From Novosphingobium umbonatum (GTDB taxonomy: Bacteria > Pseudomonadota > Alphaproteobacteria > Sphingomonadales > Sphingomonadaceae): a stretch of 64,000 nucleotides of DNA. The DNA is taken from positions 1-64,000 of the forward strand of contig NZ_SACO01000008.1 in assembly GCF_004005905.1 (NCBI RefSeq). The letters are read 5' to 3'. A model generated the notes under the pieces. That model had not been told where the DNA came from and ran no database searches. It saw only the letters and a program-made list of their open reading frames with translations. Position numbers and translations under genes: made by a program. Positions 9,161 to 19,070 of this stretch are shown here, one piece after another; the first letter of the stretch is position 1, and every line of letters begins with the position of its first letter.

Positions 9161-11308
9161 TTACTCCGCAGGCACCAAAGCTGCCAAAGCCGCCTTCTTC
9201 GCCCGCCGCCATGCGTGGAGCAAAGGCTCGGTGTAGCCATTGGGCTGCTCACCACCCTTGAACACCAGATCGCAAGCGGCGCGGAAGGCAAAGCTTTCCT
9301 GCCAGCGACCCGCCATCGGCTCATATTCGGCATCGCCCGCGTTCTGGGCATCCACCTTGGCGGCCATGCGTTGCAGCGAGTCCATCACCTGCGCCTCGCT
9401 GACCCAGCCATGCAGCAGCCAATTGGCGATATGCTGGCTGGAAATGCGCAAAGTGGCGCGGTCTTCCATCAGGCCGACATCGTGGATGTCCGGAACCTTG
9501 GAACAGCCAACCCCCTGATCGATCCAGCGCACGACATAGCCGAGCAGACCTTGCGCATTATTGTCCAGTTCCTCGGCCAGTTCGGCGGCCGAAGGGGCGG
9601 TGTTGGCCAAGGGAATGGTCAGCAAAGGCGCCAGATCGGGGATGGCTTGCGCGGCAATCTCGCCCTGACGGACAAAGACATTGCATTGGTGATAATGCGT
9701 GGCGTGCAACACTGCCGCCGTGGGCGAAGGCACCCAAGCGGTATTGGCCCCCGCCATGGGATGGGCGATCTTCTGCTCCAGCATCGCGGCCATCTGGTCC
9801 GGCGCGGCCCACATGCCCTTGCCAATCTGCGCGCGGCCCGAAAGCCCGCTGGCAAGGCCGATACCCACATTGCGCGCCTCATAGGCGGCAATCCAGGGAC
9901 TGGCCTTGATCGCATTCTTGCGCAGCATCGGCCCTGCCCGCATCGAGGTGTGGATTTCATCCCCCGTGCGGTCAAGGAAGCCGGTGTTGATGAAGACAAT
10001 CCGCTCCTTCACCGCTGCAATGCAGGCGGCCAGATTGGCGCTGGTGCGGCGCTCTTCATCCATCACGCCAACCTTGATCGTATGGCGCGACAGGCCCAGC
10101 AGATCCTCGACCGCATCGAACAAGGCGCCGGTGAAGGCGACTTCCTCCGGCCCATGCATCTTGGGCTTCACGATATAGATGCTGCCTGCGCGGCTGTTGC
10201 GGAACTGGCCCAGCCCCAACAGATCCTGCGCGCCAATCGCGCTGGTGATCACGGCATCCATCAGCCCTTCGAACACCTCGCTGCCATCGGGCAGCAGGAT
10301 GGCCGGATTGGTCATCAAATGGCCGACATTGCGCACGAACAGCAGGCTGCGCCCCGCCAGCGTCAGTTGCTCGCCATTGTCCAGCGTCCACACGCGATCG
10401 GGCGCCAGAGCGCGGGTGATCGTATTGCCGCCCTTGGCAAAAGTCTCGGTCAAGTCACCGCGCATCAGGCCCAGCCAATTGGCATAGGCGGCCAGCTTGT
10501 CCTGCGCATCGACCGCCGCGATCGAATCTTCCAGATCGACAATCGCGGTCAACGCCGCTTCCAGCACGATATCGGCAATGCCAGCGCGATCAGTCGCGCC
10601 AATCGGATGGGTGCGGTCGAGGCGGATTTCGATATGCAGGCCATTGTGGCGCAGCAGCAAACCATCGCCCCGACGCGCAACCAGCGCCGAAGGATCGGCC
10701 AACGTCAGCGCGCCACCATCCCAATCGGCCCAAGACCCGGCTGCCAGCGGCACCGCCTGATCCAGAAAAGCCCGACCGGCAGCAACCACCGCCGCCCCGC
10801 GTTCGGCATCATACCCCCCCGCCTTGGCCGCAGGCGCATCCAGCGCGTCCGTGCCATAGAGCGCGTCATACAAGCTGCCCCAGCGCGCATTGGCGGCATT
10901 GAGCAGGAAGCGCGCGTTGAGAACCGGCACAACCAGTTGCGGCCCCGCCATAGTGGCGATTTCGGCATCAACCTTTTGCGTGGAAACGGTGAAAGGAGCA
11001 GGCTCAGGCACCAGATAGCCAATGCCCTGCAAAAAGGCGCGATAGGCCGCGGCATCGACAACGCCCTGATGCGCGTTGTGCCATCCATCAATCGCGGCCT
11101 GCAACGCATCGCGCTTGTCCAACAGGGCGCGGTTCTGCGGCGTGAAACGGGCCAGCAGATCGGCAAAGCCGGTCCAGAATTCGGCGGTATCCAGCCCCAG
11201 CGGCGCCAGAACCTTTTCTTCCACGAAATGCGCCAGCGCGGCATCCACGCGCAGACCGGCGCGCTCGCACAGGCTGGAGTTCAATGGCTGGTCATGGGTG
11301 GCAGGCAT
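9161..11308 (-). CDS. glcB: Malate synthase G
   Basis: Condenses glyoxylate with acetyl-CoA to give malate, used during growth on acetate or glycolate. The 715-residue product has the length of the monomeric G isoform (E. coli 723) rather than the A form. [10 protein letters not shown], the long central barrel and a C-terminal [14 protein letters not shown] are typical. The ATG at 11308 is chosen because AGGA sits 8 bases upstream and the [14 protein letters not shown] start of homologues follows; upstream codons extend the frame without family support. No isocitrate lyase gene is in the window, although icd lies at 26 kb. Confidence 0.95.
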   Translation of the reverse strand: MPATHDQPLNSSLCERAGLRVDAALAHFVEEKVLAPLGLDTAEFWTGFADLLARFTPQNRALLDKRDALQAAIDGWHNAHQGVVDAAAYRAFLQGIGYLVPEPAPFTVSTQKVDAEIATMAGPQLVVPVLNARFLLNAANARWGSLYDALYGTDALDAPAAKAGGYDAERGAAVVAAGRAFLDQAVPLAAGSWADWDGGALTLADPSALVARRGDGLLLRHNGLHIEIRLDRTHPIGATDRAGIADIVLEAALTAIVDLEDSIAAVDAQDKLAAYANWLGLMRGDLTETFAKGGNTITRALAPDRVWTLDNGEQLTLAGRSLLFVRNVGHLMTNPAILLPDGSEVFEGLMDAVITSAIGAQDLLGLGQFRNSRAGSIYIVKPKMHGPEEVAFTGALFDAVEDLLGLSRHTIKVGVMDEERRTSANLAACIAAVKERIVFINTGFLDRTGDEIHTSMRAGPMLRKNAIKASPWIAAYEARNVGIGLASGLSGRAQIGKGMWAAPDQMAAMLEQKIAHPMAGANTAWVPSPTAAVLHATHYHQCNVFVRQGEIAAQAIPDLAPLLTIPLANTAPSAAELAEELDNNAQGLLGYVVRWIDQGVGCSKVPDIHDVGLMEDRATLRISSQHIANWLLHGWVSEAQVMDSLQRMAAKVDAQNAGDAEYEPMAGRWQESFAFRAACDLVFKGGEQPNGYTEPLLHAWRRAKKAALAALVPAE

Positions 11309-11590
11309 AGGTCTTATCCTCATTCCAACAGGGCGCGCCGGACTAAGCCCAAGCGCAGGCAACACAGTTTGAATGGACACACCGGGGAGGAGGCGACCGA
11401 TGCTTTTTATGACTCATCCTGCCCCGCTTGGCAAGTGTGCTGTTGCGCCACGGGCCGCATGTCCCATTTGTCCAACTCTGACACGCAATATGGTTAATCA
11501 ATTCTTTCCAAGTCTTGCACGTCGCCCCGCTCTGTCCAAAAAGAGACATCAGCAAGGGCGCGATAGAGTCGCCACAGGAAAGCCAGACCC

Positions 11591-11857
11591 ATGTTGCGCA
11601 ATATCCGCCGCCTGTTTGTCATCAAGACTCGGACCGAAGCGTTTCTGGTGATTTTTGCGCTGGCCAATGGCGCGGTGCAGCGCGGACAGGTCTATTTGGG
11701 GCAATATCCGGGCATTGGCGGCAAATTGCTGTTTCTGGCCTGCACGGGTTCGGTTTTTCTGGCCGGGGGCAAGATGCTCGACTGCCTGCGCTATGAAGCG
11801 CGGGAAAAGGCGATGTCTGGAGCGATTATGCCGGAGGGCGATTTCCGCCGCGCCTGA
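11591..11857 (+). CDS. Small conserved membrane protein of unknown function
   Basis: An 88-residue protein with a basic N-terminus (MLRNIRRLFVIKTR), a weakly hydrophobic stretch about 20-35 and a clearer membrane segment about 46-66 (LLFLACTGSVFLAGGKML). AGGAAAG upstream of the ATG is a plausible ribosome site. Similar small proteins starting MLRNIRRLFVIKTR are remembered from other sphingomonads; no function is known. It stands alone between glcB and ssrA. Confidence 0.65.
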   Translation: MLRNIRRLFVIKTRTEAFLVIFALANGAVQRGQVYLGQYPGIGGKLLFLACTGSVFLAGGKMLDCLRYEAREKAMSGAIMPEGDFRRA

Positions 11858-11929
11858 TCCTATCAGGTGGGGGAGATTCTGTTGCTAGGCCCTCCCCCCG
11901 AGCCCCCGAATTCCCTTCTGTTACCCGGT

Positions 11930-12240
11930 GGGTTCAACCGTGTTCTAGGTTTGTAACTTCAGCCCGTTAAGGCCTAGAATTACGCAGCCAGAGCAAGTGC
12001 TTCGTTGTCGTTGGCACTTATGAGATTTGAGCCTTGATACGGGTTACTCAGCCCGGGTAAAAACAGCGCTTTTCAACACACGTCGATCCTAGTTCGGCCC
12101 CATCAACACCCCCGCGACAACGGAGTTTCCAGACAAAGCTGGAAAAAGTGATGGTGGAGCCGCCGGGTACCGCCCCCGGGTCCGCTGCATCTATTGCACG
12201 CCGCAATTTATCACCATAGCCGGTCGAAACCGGCACCCCC
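11930..12240 (-). ncRNA. ssrA: Transfer-messenger RNA, circularly permuted two-piece form
   Basis: tmRNA rescues stalled ribosomes and tags the product for ClpXP. On the minus strand the acceptor piece comes first (from about 12240) and ends in GGCTCCACCA with CCA at 12154-12152. After a spacer the coding piece begins GGGGCCGAACTAGG at 12101. GGGGCCG pairs with CGGCTCC over 7 bp with the G3-U70 wobble read by alanyl-tRNA synthetase. The tag frame at 12015-11980 reads ANDNEALALAA then TAA. The CTAGG/CCTAG hairpin after it closes the coding piece. A permuted gene is the alphaproteobacterial form. The exact mature ends are estimates. The partner smpB is at 38010-38492. Confidence 0.93.
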
Positions 12241-12326
12241 GCATATAGGCCCGATTTCGAAAAAGAAAAGGGGGCGGAAAGCATCTTGCCTTCCTCCCCC
12301 TTCCAACACGCCAAGGTGTCAGAGAT

Positions 12327-12758
12327 TTAGCTCTTTTTCAGCGCATCACGAATTTCGGCCAGCAGTTCCACTTCGGTGGGGCCGCTAGGCGCGGCAGGGG
12401 CTTCGGGCGCCTTGGGCATCAGCTTGTTCGCCTGCTTGACCAGCAGGAAGATCACAAAGGCCAGAATCAGGAAATTGATCACCGCCGTGATGAAACTGCC
12501 ATAGCCCAGCATGGCCACGCCAGCCTTCTTCAACGCGGCATAATCGGTGGGCGAACCCGTATAGCTTTCAGGGATCGAACCCAGCAGGATGAATTTGCTG
12601 GAGAAATCAATGCCGCCCGTCAGCACACCGATCACCGGCATCAACAGGTCATCGGTCAAAGAGGCAACGATCTTGCCGAAAGCGGCGCCCACGATCACAC
12701 CGACGGCCAGATCCAGCACATTGCCGCGCGCGATGAAGGTCTTGAATTCTTGCAGCAT
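12327..12758 (-). CDS. mscL: Large-conductance mechanosensitive channel MscL
   Basis: Inner-membrane pentameric channel that opens under membrane tension after osmotic downshock. The 143-residue protein has the family start [15 protein letters not shown]1 about 13-45 ([15 protein letters not shown]), a periplasmic loop, TM2 about 85-108 and the C-terminal amphipathic bundle helix (128-141), separated by a Pro/Ala linker. GAGGGGGA lies just before the ATG at 12758; the longer frame to 12803 lacks support. It stands alone beside ssrA. Confidence 0.95.
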   Translation of the reverse strand: MLQEFKTFIARGNVLDLAVGVIVGAAFGKIVASLTDDLLMPVIGVLTGGIDFSSKFILLGSIPESYTGSPTDYAALKKAGVAMLGYGSFITAVINFLILAFVIFLLVKQANKLMPKAPEAPAAPSGPTEVELLAEIRDALKKS

Positions 12759-12897
12759 AAATCCCCCTCTTGATGCAAAAGCATATTCCCCGATGCTTGC
12801 CATAGGCTTTGGTTAACCACAAGCGCCACCCCATTCCCCTTGCACACAGGCCAAAGCTATGGTTTGCCCAAAGGCCTGTGCTGCAAAGGAAATGCCC

Positions 12898-13458
12898 ATG
12901 AGCCGCGAGAAAATTGTCCAGACCTGGCGCGAAAGCGAGGAGCAAGTGGTGTGGCAAGGGCGCTTCATCACCACCAAACAACGCGGCAATTGGGAATATG
13001 TCAGCCGCGCGCGCAACATCCGCGCCGCCGTCATTCTGGCCATTGATTCGGACAATCACGTGCTGTTGGTGGAGCAATACCGCGTGCCTTTGGGCCGCCC
13101 TGCACTGGAACTGCCCGCAGGCCTGATCGGCGATACCGAGGGCAGCGAGGGTGAGGATGCTCTGGAAGCGGCCAATCGTGAGCTGGAGGAAGAAACCGGC
13201 TATCGGGCGGGACGGATGGAGTCGCTAGGCGAATATTTTTCCTCGCCCGGCATGGTTTCGGAAAGCTTCACCCTGCTGCGCGCGCATGATCTGACCAAAG
13301 TGGGCGAAGGCGGCGGCGTGGATGATGAGGATATCATCACCCATCGCGTGCCCCTGTCCGACCTGCCCGCCTTCGTCGCCGCCAAACGCGCGGAAGGGCT
13401 GGCGGTGGATGTGAAGATGCTCCTCCTCCTCTCGCCCTATCTGCTGGGTCTGGCGTGA
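12898..13458 (+). CDS. Nudix hydrolase of the ADP-ribose pyrophosphatase type
   Basis: Probably cleaves ADP-ribose or a related nucleoside diphosphate derivative. The 186-residue product has LVEQYRVPLGRPALELPAG followed by the Nudix helix with RELEEETGY. Relative to the standard G-x5-E-x7-RE spacing there are extra residues (GDTEGS) between the first Gly and the first Glu. ATG 12898 is preferred because AAGGA is 7 bases upstream; ATG 12892 is also possible. The stop overlaps the next gene (GTGA). Confidence 0.82.
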   Translation: MSREKIVQTWRESEEQVVWQGRFITTKQRGNWEYVSRARNIRAAVILAIDSDNHVLLVEQYRVPLGRPALELPAGLIGDTEGSEGEDALEAANRELEEETGYRAGRMESLGEYFSSPGMVSESFTLLRAHDLTKVGEGGGVDDEDIITHRVPLSDLPAFVAAKRAEGLAVDVKMLLLLSPYLLGLA

Positions 13459-14210
13459 GTCACGATCTGACCGGCCAAACCGCGCTGATCACGGGTGCGG
13501 GCAGCGGGATTGGCGCGGCGATGGCCCAAGGCTTTGCCGCAGCCGGTGCGCGGGTGCTTGTAACCGACAAGGACGGGGCGGCCGCGCAATCGGTGGCGCG
13601 GGACATCGGCGCCCTCTCCTGCCCGCTGGACGTGACGCGGGAGAGCGATTGGGCCGCCGCCACAGCCATGGCAAAAGCAGAACTGGGCGGCCTGTCCATT
13701 CTGGTCTGCAATGCCGGTGCGCCGGTGGGCGGATCGGTGGAGGATCTGGACCTTGCCGCATGGCGCCATGCCTTTGCCGTCAACGCCGACGGGGCCTTTC
13801 TGGGCATCCGATCCGCCCTGCCCCTGCTACGTGATTCGGCTAAGGCCTCGATCATTGCCGTCTCTTCCATCGCCGCCGTGGCCGCCAGAGGCGATATGGC
13901 GGCCTATGGCGCATCAAAATCGGCACTGCTTTCTTTGGTCAAATCGGTGGCTTTGCATTGCGCCCATCATGGCTGGAACATCCGCGCCAATGCCATTTTG
14001 CCCGCCTATGTCGACACGCCCATGCTGGACGCGATTGCGCCGCGAATGGACCGTTTGGAGCTGTTGAAAGCCCTTTCGAAGCATATTCCGGCCCGCCGCA
14101 TCGCCAAAACGCAAGATGTGGTGGAAGCCGCCCTCTATCTGGCCAGCCCTGCCAGCGGCTTTATGACAGGCACGGAAATGCGGTTGGATGGCGGGCTTTC
14201 GGCGGGCTGA
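13455..14210 (+). CDS. Short-chain dehydrogenase/reductase
   Basis: An NAD(P)-dependent oxidoreductase of 251 residues. The cofactor motif TGAGSGIG is at 13-20, NAG at 86-88, and the catalytic Ser138, Tyr151 and Lys155 (YGASK) are all present. TDKD after the second strand suggests NAD rather than NADP. The start is a GTG inside the Nudix stop, so the two are probably coupled. The substrate cannot be told from sequence; a LacI-type regulator follows. Confidence 0.85.
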   Translation: MSHDLTGQTALITGAGSGIGAAMAQGFAAAGARVLVTDKDGAAAQSVARDIGALSCPLDVTRESDWAAATAMAKAELGGLSILVCNAGAPVGGSVEDLDLAAWRHAFAVNADGAFLGIRSALPLLRDSAKASIIAVSSIAAVAARGDMAAYGASKSALLSLVKSVALHCAHHGWNIRANAILPAYVDTPMLDAIAPRMDRLELLKALSKHIPARRIAKTQDVVEAALYLASPASGFMTGTEMRLDGGLSAG

Positions 14211-14294
14211 GGATCGTGCGGAACAAAGCTTTGCACGGTCACGGATACAATGGCCTCTGGACAAGTGCCCCCAAAGCCTGACAAAGCCTGCGCT

Positions 14295-15374
14295 ATGGGA
14301 GACGATAGCTACCTCGACGCCATGGATGCCGACAAGATCGCCGCCGCCAAGGCGAAGCGACGTTATCGCGTGACCTCCTTTGACGTGGCCGCCGAAGCCG
14401 GTGTCAGCCAGTCCACGGTCAGCCGCGCTTTGGCCGGCGATCCGGTGGTCAGCGAGGCGACCCGCGCCCGTGTGGCCGCTGCTGCCGCCAAGCTGAATTA
14501 CCATGTGGATGAAAACGCCGCACGCCTGCGCACAGGGCGCACGGGCACTCTGGCGGTGGTGGTGATTTGCCGTCCGGATGAGGACATCAAGAACTTCAAC
14601 CCGTTCCACTTCGCCCTGATGGGCAGCGTCTGCGCTGCCGCCTCGCGCCGCCGCCATGAAACGCTGGTGTCGTTTCAGGGCGCCGCCGATCGCCTGTGGG
14701 GCTTGTATCAGGAACAGCGCAAGGCCGATGGCGTGATCGTCATTGGCACCAGCGAAAACCCCGAAGCATGGGACTATTTCCGCAATCTGGCCAAAGAAGG
14801 CGCGCATCTGGTGTGCTGGGGTAGCCCGCATGAGGATCTGGATTGGGTGCGGTCGGACAATGTCGGCGGTGCGCGGATGGCGACGCAACATTTGCTCGAT
14901 TCCGGCTATCGCAACATCGTGTGCATCGCCTCGCAAACCTCGGCGCAGCGCCAGTTCAAAGAGCGTTATGACGGCTATGCCGAATTGATGGTCGAGCAAG
15001 GGCTGGAACCGCGCCTTGTCACTTTTGAAGAAGGCCTCTCGCGTGATGAACAGGGGCGCCGCGCGGCGGTGGAACTGATCCGTTCGGGCCAGCCTTTTGA
15101 CGCCATCTTCGCCTGCTGTGACGAAATTGCGCTGGGTACTTTGCGCGTCCTGCGCGAACAGGGCATTTCTGTGCCCGAACAGGTGGGCCTGATCGGCTTT
15201 GACGGCATCCGCGCCGGTGCGCATTCGGCCCCGCCTCTGTCCTCGGTGGAGCCGGACTTCCAGACCGCCGGTGAAGTGCTGGTGGACCGCCTGCTCTCGG
15301 TGATTGCCGAAACGCCCGAAACCAAGCCCCGCGTGCCGGTTCGCCTTTTGCCGCGCAGCAGCAGCCGCCGCTAA
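14295..15374 (+). CDS. LacI-family transcriptional regulator
   Basis: The product (359 residues from ATG 14295) has an N-terminal HTH at about 26-72 (VTSFDVAAEAGVSQSTVSRAL, shown here in part, then LNYHVDENA) and a periplasmic-binding-protein-like effector domain (84 to end) of the sugar-sensing type. The start is uncertain: an in-frame ATG at 14250 would add 15 residues and neither has a clear ribosome site. Its ligand and targets are unknown; an SDR lies upstream and a chemoreceptor and porin downstream. A GCACGC/GCGTGC inverted repeat sits just after its stop. Confidence 0.85.
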   Translation: MGDDSYLDAMDADKIAAAKAKRRYRVTSFDVAAEAGVSQSTVSRALAGDPVVSEATRARVAAAAAKLNYHVDENAARLRTGRTGTLAVVVICRPDEDIKNFNPFHFALMGSVCAAASRRRHETLVSFQGAADRLWGLYQEQRKADGVIVIGTSENPEAWDYFRNLAKEGAHLVCWGSPHEDLDWVRSDNVGGARMATQHLLDSGYRNIVCIASQTSAQRQFKERYDGYAELMVEQGLEPRLVTFEEGLSRDEQGRRAAVELIRSGQPFDAIFACCDEIALGTLRVLREQGISVPEQVGLIGFDGIRAGAHSAPPLSSVEPDFQTAGEVLVDRLLSVIAETPETKPRVPVRLLPRSSSRR

Positions 15375-15637
15375 GGCAAAACTACCCTTTGGTGCAAGTT
15401 TTTCGGCACGCTTTCACGCGTGCATGACGCCTATCCGGTTAAATCAAATACTTACTCCGTATGCCCCCTGAACTATGGTTTCATGCGGATTAAGCTCGGC
15501 GCATGTCGAACTGCCGATGGTTCATTGGCGGGATATAAGCGCTTTGCCCCCTATAGAGCTTGCAAGCTTTCGGCTGCGTGGGTTGCCAAACTTACAAATG
15601 GAAGCTGGGAGAACGCCGGATAGGGGCCAGCCATATT

Positions 15638-17524
15638 ATGATGCCTTCGCAAACCATTCGCTCGCTACTCAACCGCATCAACCTGTTCATTGCCATCATA
15701 AGCCTGACCCTTGGCGGTTCCTTCCTTTATTCTATCAGCGCGATGAGCAGCAGCCTGGAGGAAATCAGCCGCGCCCGCATGCCTTCGGTCAAGGCGCTGG
15801 GCGAGATGAACACGATGGCCGCCGATGTGATGCAGGTGCAATCGCAAATGCTGCTGCTGACCAATCCGCAACAGGTGGATGAACTGGTCGGGCGCTCCAA
15901 CGCCTTGCAAAAGCGGTTGGACGACGAATTCACCGCCTATGTTGCCTATTATCGTGACGATGAAGACCGCAAACGCTTTGGCGCGGCCAAGGAATTATGG
16001 GCCAAGGTGAAACAGGATCTGGCCACCGGGCAATCCTATCTGAAGGCCAACCAACTGGGCCAAGCCACCGATCACTTTAACAGCCGCCTTGTGCCCGATG
16101 CCGATGCCATGACCAAAATGCTGGGCAGCGCGGGCGAAGACGTCAATTTCGACGCCAATGCCGCGACGGAGGCAGGAGAAAACACCGCCAAAATCGGATG
16201 GGCGCTGGCCTCGGTCACCACCTTGCTGGCCATGGCCATGTGTGCGGGCGTTTACTCGCTGTCGCGCAGCCGCATCCTGAAGCCTTTGGGCGAATTGGAT
16301 GATGGATTGCGCAGCATGGCACAGGGCAATTTCAACGCCGTCCTGCCCAATGCCGACAAGCAGGACGAGATCGGCTCCATCGTCACCTCGGTCGAACGTA
16401 TTCAGGCGCTGGTGGCGGAAAGGGCCGCTGCCGAAGCCAAAGTCCAGCAACAGGTGGTCGATTCGCTGGGCGAGGGTTTGCGCGAGCTCGCCGCAGGGCA
16501 CCTCAAGCATCGCATCAACAACCCCTTCCCCGCCGATTATGACAGCCTGCGCGACATGTATAATTCGGCGGTGATCGAATTGGATCAGGTGGTGGGCGAT
16601 GTCGCCGATTCGGCCCATTCGGTGCAGACCGCCTCGTCCGAACTGTCCTCCGCCTCGGCCGACCTTGCCCATCGCACCGAAACGCAGGCGGCAAGGCTGG
16701 AGGCCACTTTGGCCGCCATTCGCAACCTGACGCAAACCGTGCGCGAAACCGCTGGCCATGCCCAGAATATGAAAGGCGGGGCCGATACGGCGCAGATCGA
16801 GGCCGAGCAAGGTTCGCAAGTGGCCGCAGCGGCTCGCGATGCGATGAAGGAACTGGCCAATTCCTCTGGCCAAATCACCCAGATCACCGATGTGATCGAC
16901 GGTATCGCCTTCCAGACCAATTTGTTGGCGCTCAACGCCGGTGTGGAGGCGGCCCGTGCAGGTGATGCGGGTAAAGGCTTTGCGGTGGTGGCCAATGAAG
17001 TGCGCGCTCTGGCGCAACGCAGCGCCGATGCGGCCAAGTCGATCAAGGACCTGATCGCGCAATCCAACGCTCATGTCGATCGCGGCGTCAAACTGGTGTC
17101 CAGCAGCGGCGAAGCCCTGTCGACCATCGTCGCCAAGGTTTCCGACCTGAAGCAACTGGTCGAGGACATTACCGAGGCCACCGCAGGGCAGGCCAGCGAT
17201 CTGGAATCACTGAGCGGCGCGGTGGGCGAAATGGAGGTGATGACGCAGCAAAATGCCGCGATGGTGGAGGAAACCTCGGGCGCCGCGCGCCATTTGCAGG
17301 AAGATTCCCGCCGCCTGACCGGATTGGTCCAGCGCTTTACCAGTAGCCGGACCAGTATGTCTTCATCGGCCTACACACCGGCACCCGTTCCAGTTGCGCC
17401 TATGACCGGGCGAACCAGTTTTGCGATGCCGGTGGTAGAACCAGATGTGTTGCCCATTTCGGGCAACCTCGCCCTGAAACCCACCGCCATGGCTGCGCCG
17501 GTGGATGACTGGAGCGAATTTTGA
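15638..17524 (+). CDS. Methyl-accepting chemotaxis protein with CheR/CheB tether
   Basis: A 629-residue membrane receptor. TM1 is about 14-34 and TM2 about 187-207, bounding a helical 4HB-type periplasmic sensor. A HAMP domain follows (208-262) with a second HAMP-like segment (275-315), then the signalling coiled coil with the conserved hairpin tip near 425-470 ([18 protein letters not shown]). The C-terminus ends DWSEF, fitting the xWxxF pentapeptide that docks CheR/CheB. No other che or flagellar gene is in the window, so it is an orphan. Start chosen at 15638 with AGGGG upstream; a longer frame to 15560 lacks a leader-like sequence. Confidence 0.88.
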   Translation: MMPSQTIRSLLNRINLFIAIISLTLGGSFLYSISAMSSSLEEISRARMPSVKALGEMNTMAADVMQVQSQMLLLTNPQQVDELVGRSNALQKRLDDEFTAYVAYYRDDEDRKRFGAAKELWAKVKQDLATGQSYLKANQLGQATDHFNSRLVPDADAMTKMLGSAGEDVNFDANAATEAGENTAKIGWALASVTTLLAMAMCAGVYSLSRSRILKPLGELDDGLRSMAQGNFNAVLPNADKQDEIGSIVTSVERIQALVAERAAAEAKVQQQVVDSLGEGLRELAAGHLKHRINNPFPADYDSLRDMYNSAVIELDQVVGDVADSAHSVQTASSELSSASADLAHRTETQAARLEATLAAIRNLTQTVRETAGHAQNMKGGADTAQIEAEQGSQVAAAARDAMKELANSSGQITQITDVIDGIAFQTNLLALNAGVEAARAGDAGKGFAVVANEVRALAQRSADAAKSIKDLIAQSNAHVDRGVKLVSSSGEALSTIVAKVSDLKQLVEDITEATAGQASDLESLSGAVGEMEVMTQQNAAMVEETSGAARHLQEDSRRLTGLVQRFTSSRTSMSSSAYTPAPVPVAPMTGRTSFAMPVVEPDVLPISGNLALKPTAMAAPVDDWSEF

Positions 17525-17539
17525 ACCGCGAGGGAGTGA

Positions 17540-17806
17540 TTATGGCGCGGGCTGGTCCTTAGCCACCTGCGCCGGAGCGCTGACCACACGGCAGCGCGAC
17601 AATTGACGATCCGACAGCACGCCGCCCTGCAAGCGGCGCTGATAACCGGCCTGATTGCACCAGGCGGGACGGGGCTGTGCGGCTTCACGGCTTACGACGG
17701 GCGTAGCCGAATTGGCAGGGGCAACCGCCACATTCGCAAAGCTTGCCGGAGCGAAAGCTACAAGGGCGATGATCGCCGAAAGAAGGGTTGTTTTGCTCAT
17801 GCCCAT
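17540..17806 (-). CDS. Small exported protein of unknown function
   Basis: An 88-residue frame with a convincing signal peptide (MSKTTLLSAIIALVAF, probable cleavage after SFA). The mature part is short, basic, rich in Ala/Pro/Gln, with two cysteines (PAWCNQAGY and LSRCRVV) that could form a disulfide. The ATG may be 17806 or 17800. These lie on top of the start codons of the divergent porin gene. The family is not recognised. Confidence 0.55.
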   Translation of the reverse strand: MGMSKTTLLSAIIALVAFAPASFANVAVAPANSATPVVSREAAQPRPAWCNQAGYQRRLQGGVLSDRQLSRCRVVSAPAQVAKDQPAP

Positions 17807-19031
17807 GGGAATCGCAGAAGCCTCGTTAAGGTTCAAGCAGGCATGGTGTATCATTGCGGGAATGGCGCTGGCCAGCCCTGCATTGGCCCAAAGTGGTACA
17901 GAAGGCGCAGCAAAGCTTGAAGTTCCCACGCAGGAAAGAACGGAGGACGCGCCAAGGATTAAAGCCCTGACATGGGATGCTTCCTTGACCATGGACGGGC
18001 AAACCACCTTTGGCGGCGTGCATCATGCGCAAGGGGTGGCAGGGCTGGCCTTGGTCGGGGTTACCGTGGATGGGCAGGCCTTTGGCGCCAAGGGCTTTTC
18101 GGCCAATGTGATGATGGCCGCCTATAATGGGCCGGGCATCAGCGGCCAATTGGGCGATCTGCAAGGCGTCAGCGCCTTTAGTGCCAACCGGATGGTGCGG
18201 CCGATCAACGCCTGGGTGATGTGGCAGGGCGACCATTTCGGCGTCAAGGCTGGCATCATGGACACCAACGCCGATTTTGATGAGCAGAATGTCGGCGCGA
18301 TCTTTTTGAACGGATCGCATGGCATGGGGCCAGATCTGTCGATGGCGGGCGTCAATGGTCTGGGCACCAATCCCTATAGCGCCTTGGGCGTGATCGGCTT
18401 TCTGAAAGACGATGCCAGCGGATTGAAGCTGCGCGTGGGCCTGTTCGACGGGCAACCGGGCGATCCGGAAAATCCCACGCGGATTGTGTGGCGGCGCGGG
18501 GGCGATGCCGGACGCTTTGTGATGGGAGAATTGGACTGGACCCGCCCCGGTTGGCGGATAGCGGTGGGCGGATGGCACCACAGCGCCCATTTGCCCACCA
18601 TCGACGGAACGGGCCTGACCGATGGCGCCAGCGGCCAATTCGCTGTGGCCGAGGGCACTTTGCTGGGCGTGCCCATGGGAACCGAAGCGCCAGAGGGCAA
18701 GACCTTCCATCTCGACGCATGGCTGCGTTATGGCCGCAGCAAGAGCGCCGCCGCGCCCATTACCGCCTATTACGGCGGCGGCTTGGTCGCGCAGGGCTTT
18801 TGGAAGAAATTCCCGCAGGATTCCTTGGGCGTGGCCGTGGCCCATGCCCGCGTGCCATGGATCGAAGGTACCAGCCTTGGCCATGAAACGGTGCTGGAGG
18901 CGACCTATCAGCATCCTTGGGGCAAGCATGTGGTGCTGCAACCCAATCTGCAATATCTGCCCCACCCCGGCGGCGATCGGGAACGCCCCTCCGCGCTGGT
19001 GTTCGGGCTGAGAGTGACTCTATTGCCCTGA
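17799..19031 (+). CDS. Porin-like outer membrane protein (OprB-like carbohydrate porin)
   Basis: A 410-residue exported protein: signal peptide with Arg/Lys then AWCIIAGMALASPALA, cleavage before QSG at about residue 31. The rest is rich in beta-strand patterns with aromatic-girdle residues and ends FGLRVTLLP, as outer-membrane barrels do. LRVGLFDGQPG, the repeated INAWVMWQGD and YGGGLVAQGF segments fit the carbohydrate-selective OprB family. AAGGG is about 11 bases before the ATG at 17799. It may serve sugar uptake, in line with the LacI regulator nearby, but that link is inference. Confidence 0.72.
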   Translation: MPMGIAEASLRFKQAWCIIAGMALASPALAQSGTEGAAKLEVPTQERTEDAPRIKALTWDASLTMDGQTTFGGVHHAQGVAGLALVGVTVDGQAFGAKGFSANVMMAAYNGPGISGQLGDLQGVSAFSANRMVRPINAWVMWQGDHFGVKAGIMDTNADFDEQNVGAIFLNGSHGMGPDLSMAGVNGLGTNPYSALGVIGFLKDDASGLKLRVGLFDGQPGDPENPTRIVWRRGGDAGRFVMGELDWTRPGWRIAVGGWHHSAHLPTIDGTGLTDGASGQFAVAEGTLLGVPMGTEAPEGKTFHLDAWLRYGRSKSAAAPITAYYGGGLVAQGFWKKFPQDSLGVAVAHARVPWIEGTSLGHETVLEATYQHPWGKHVVLQPNLQYLPHPGGDRERPSALVFGLRVTLLP

Positions 19032-19070
19032 TGCAAAAAGAGGCGCCTTGGTCGGGCGCCCCTTTGCAGA

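Noticed and set aside
9215..11497. A 760-codon plus-strand frame opposite glcB
   Set aside because: Antisense shadow; the minus-strand frame is a complete malate synthase G.
12048..12314. An 88-codon minus-strand protein frame
   Set aside because: It lies inside the tmRNA gene; the RNA structure and tag explain the sequence.
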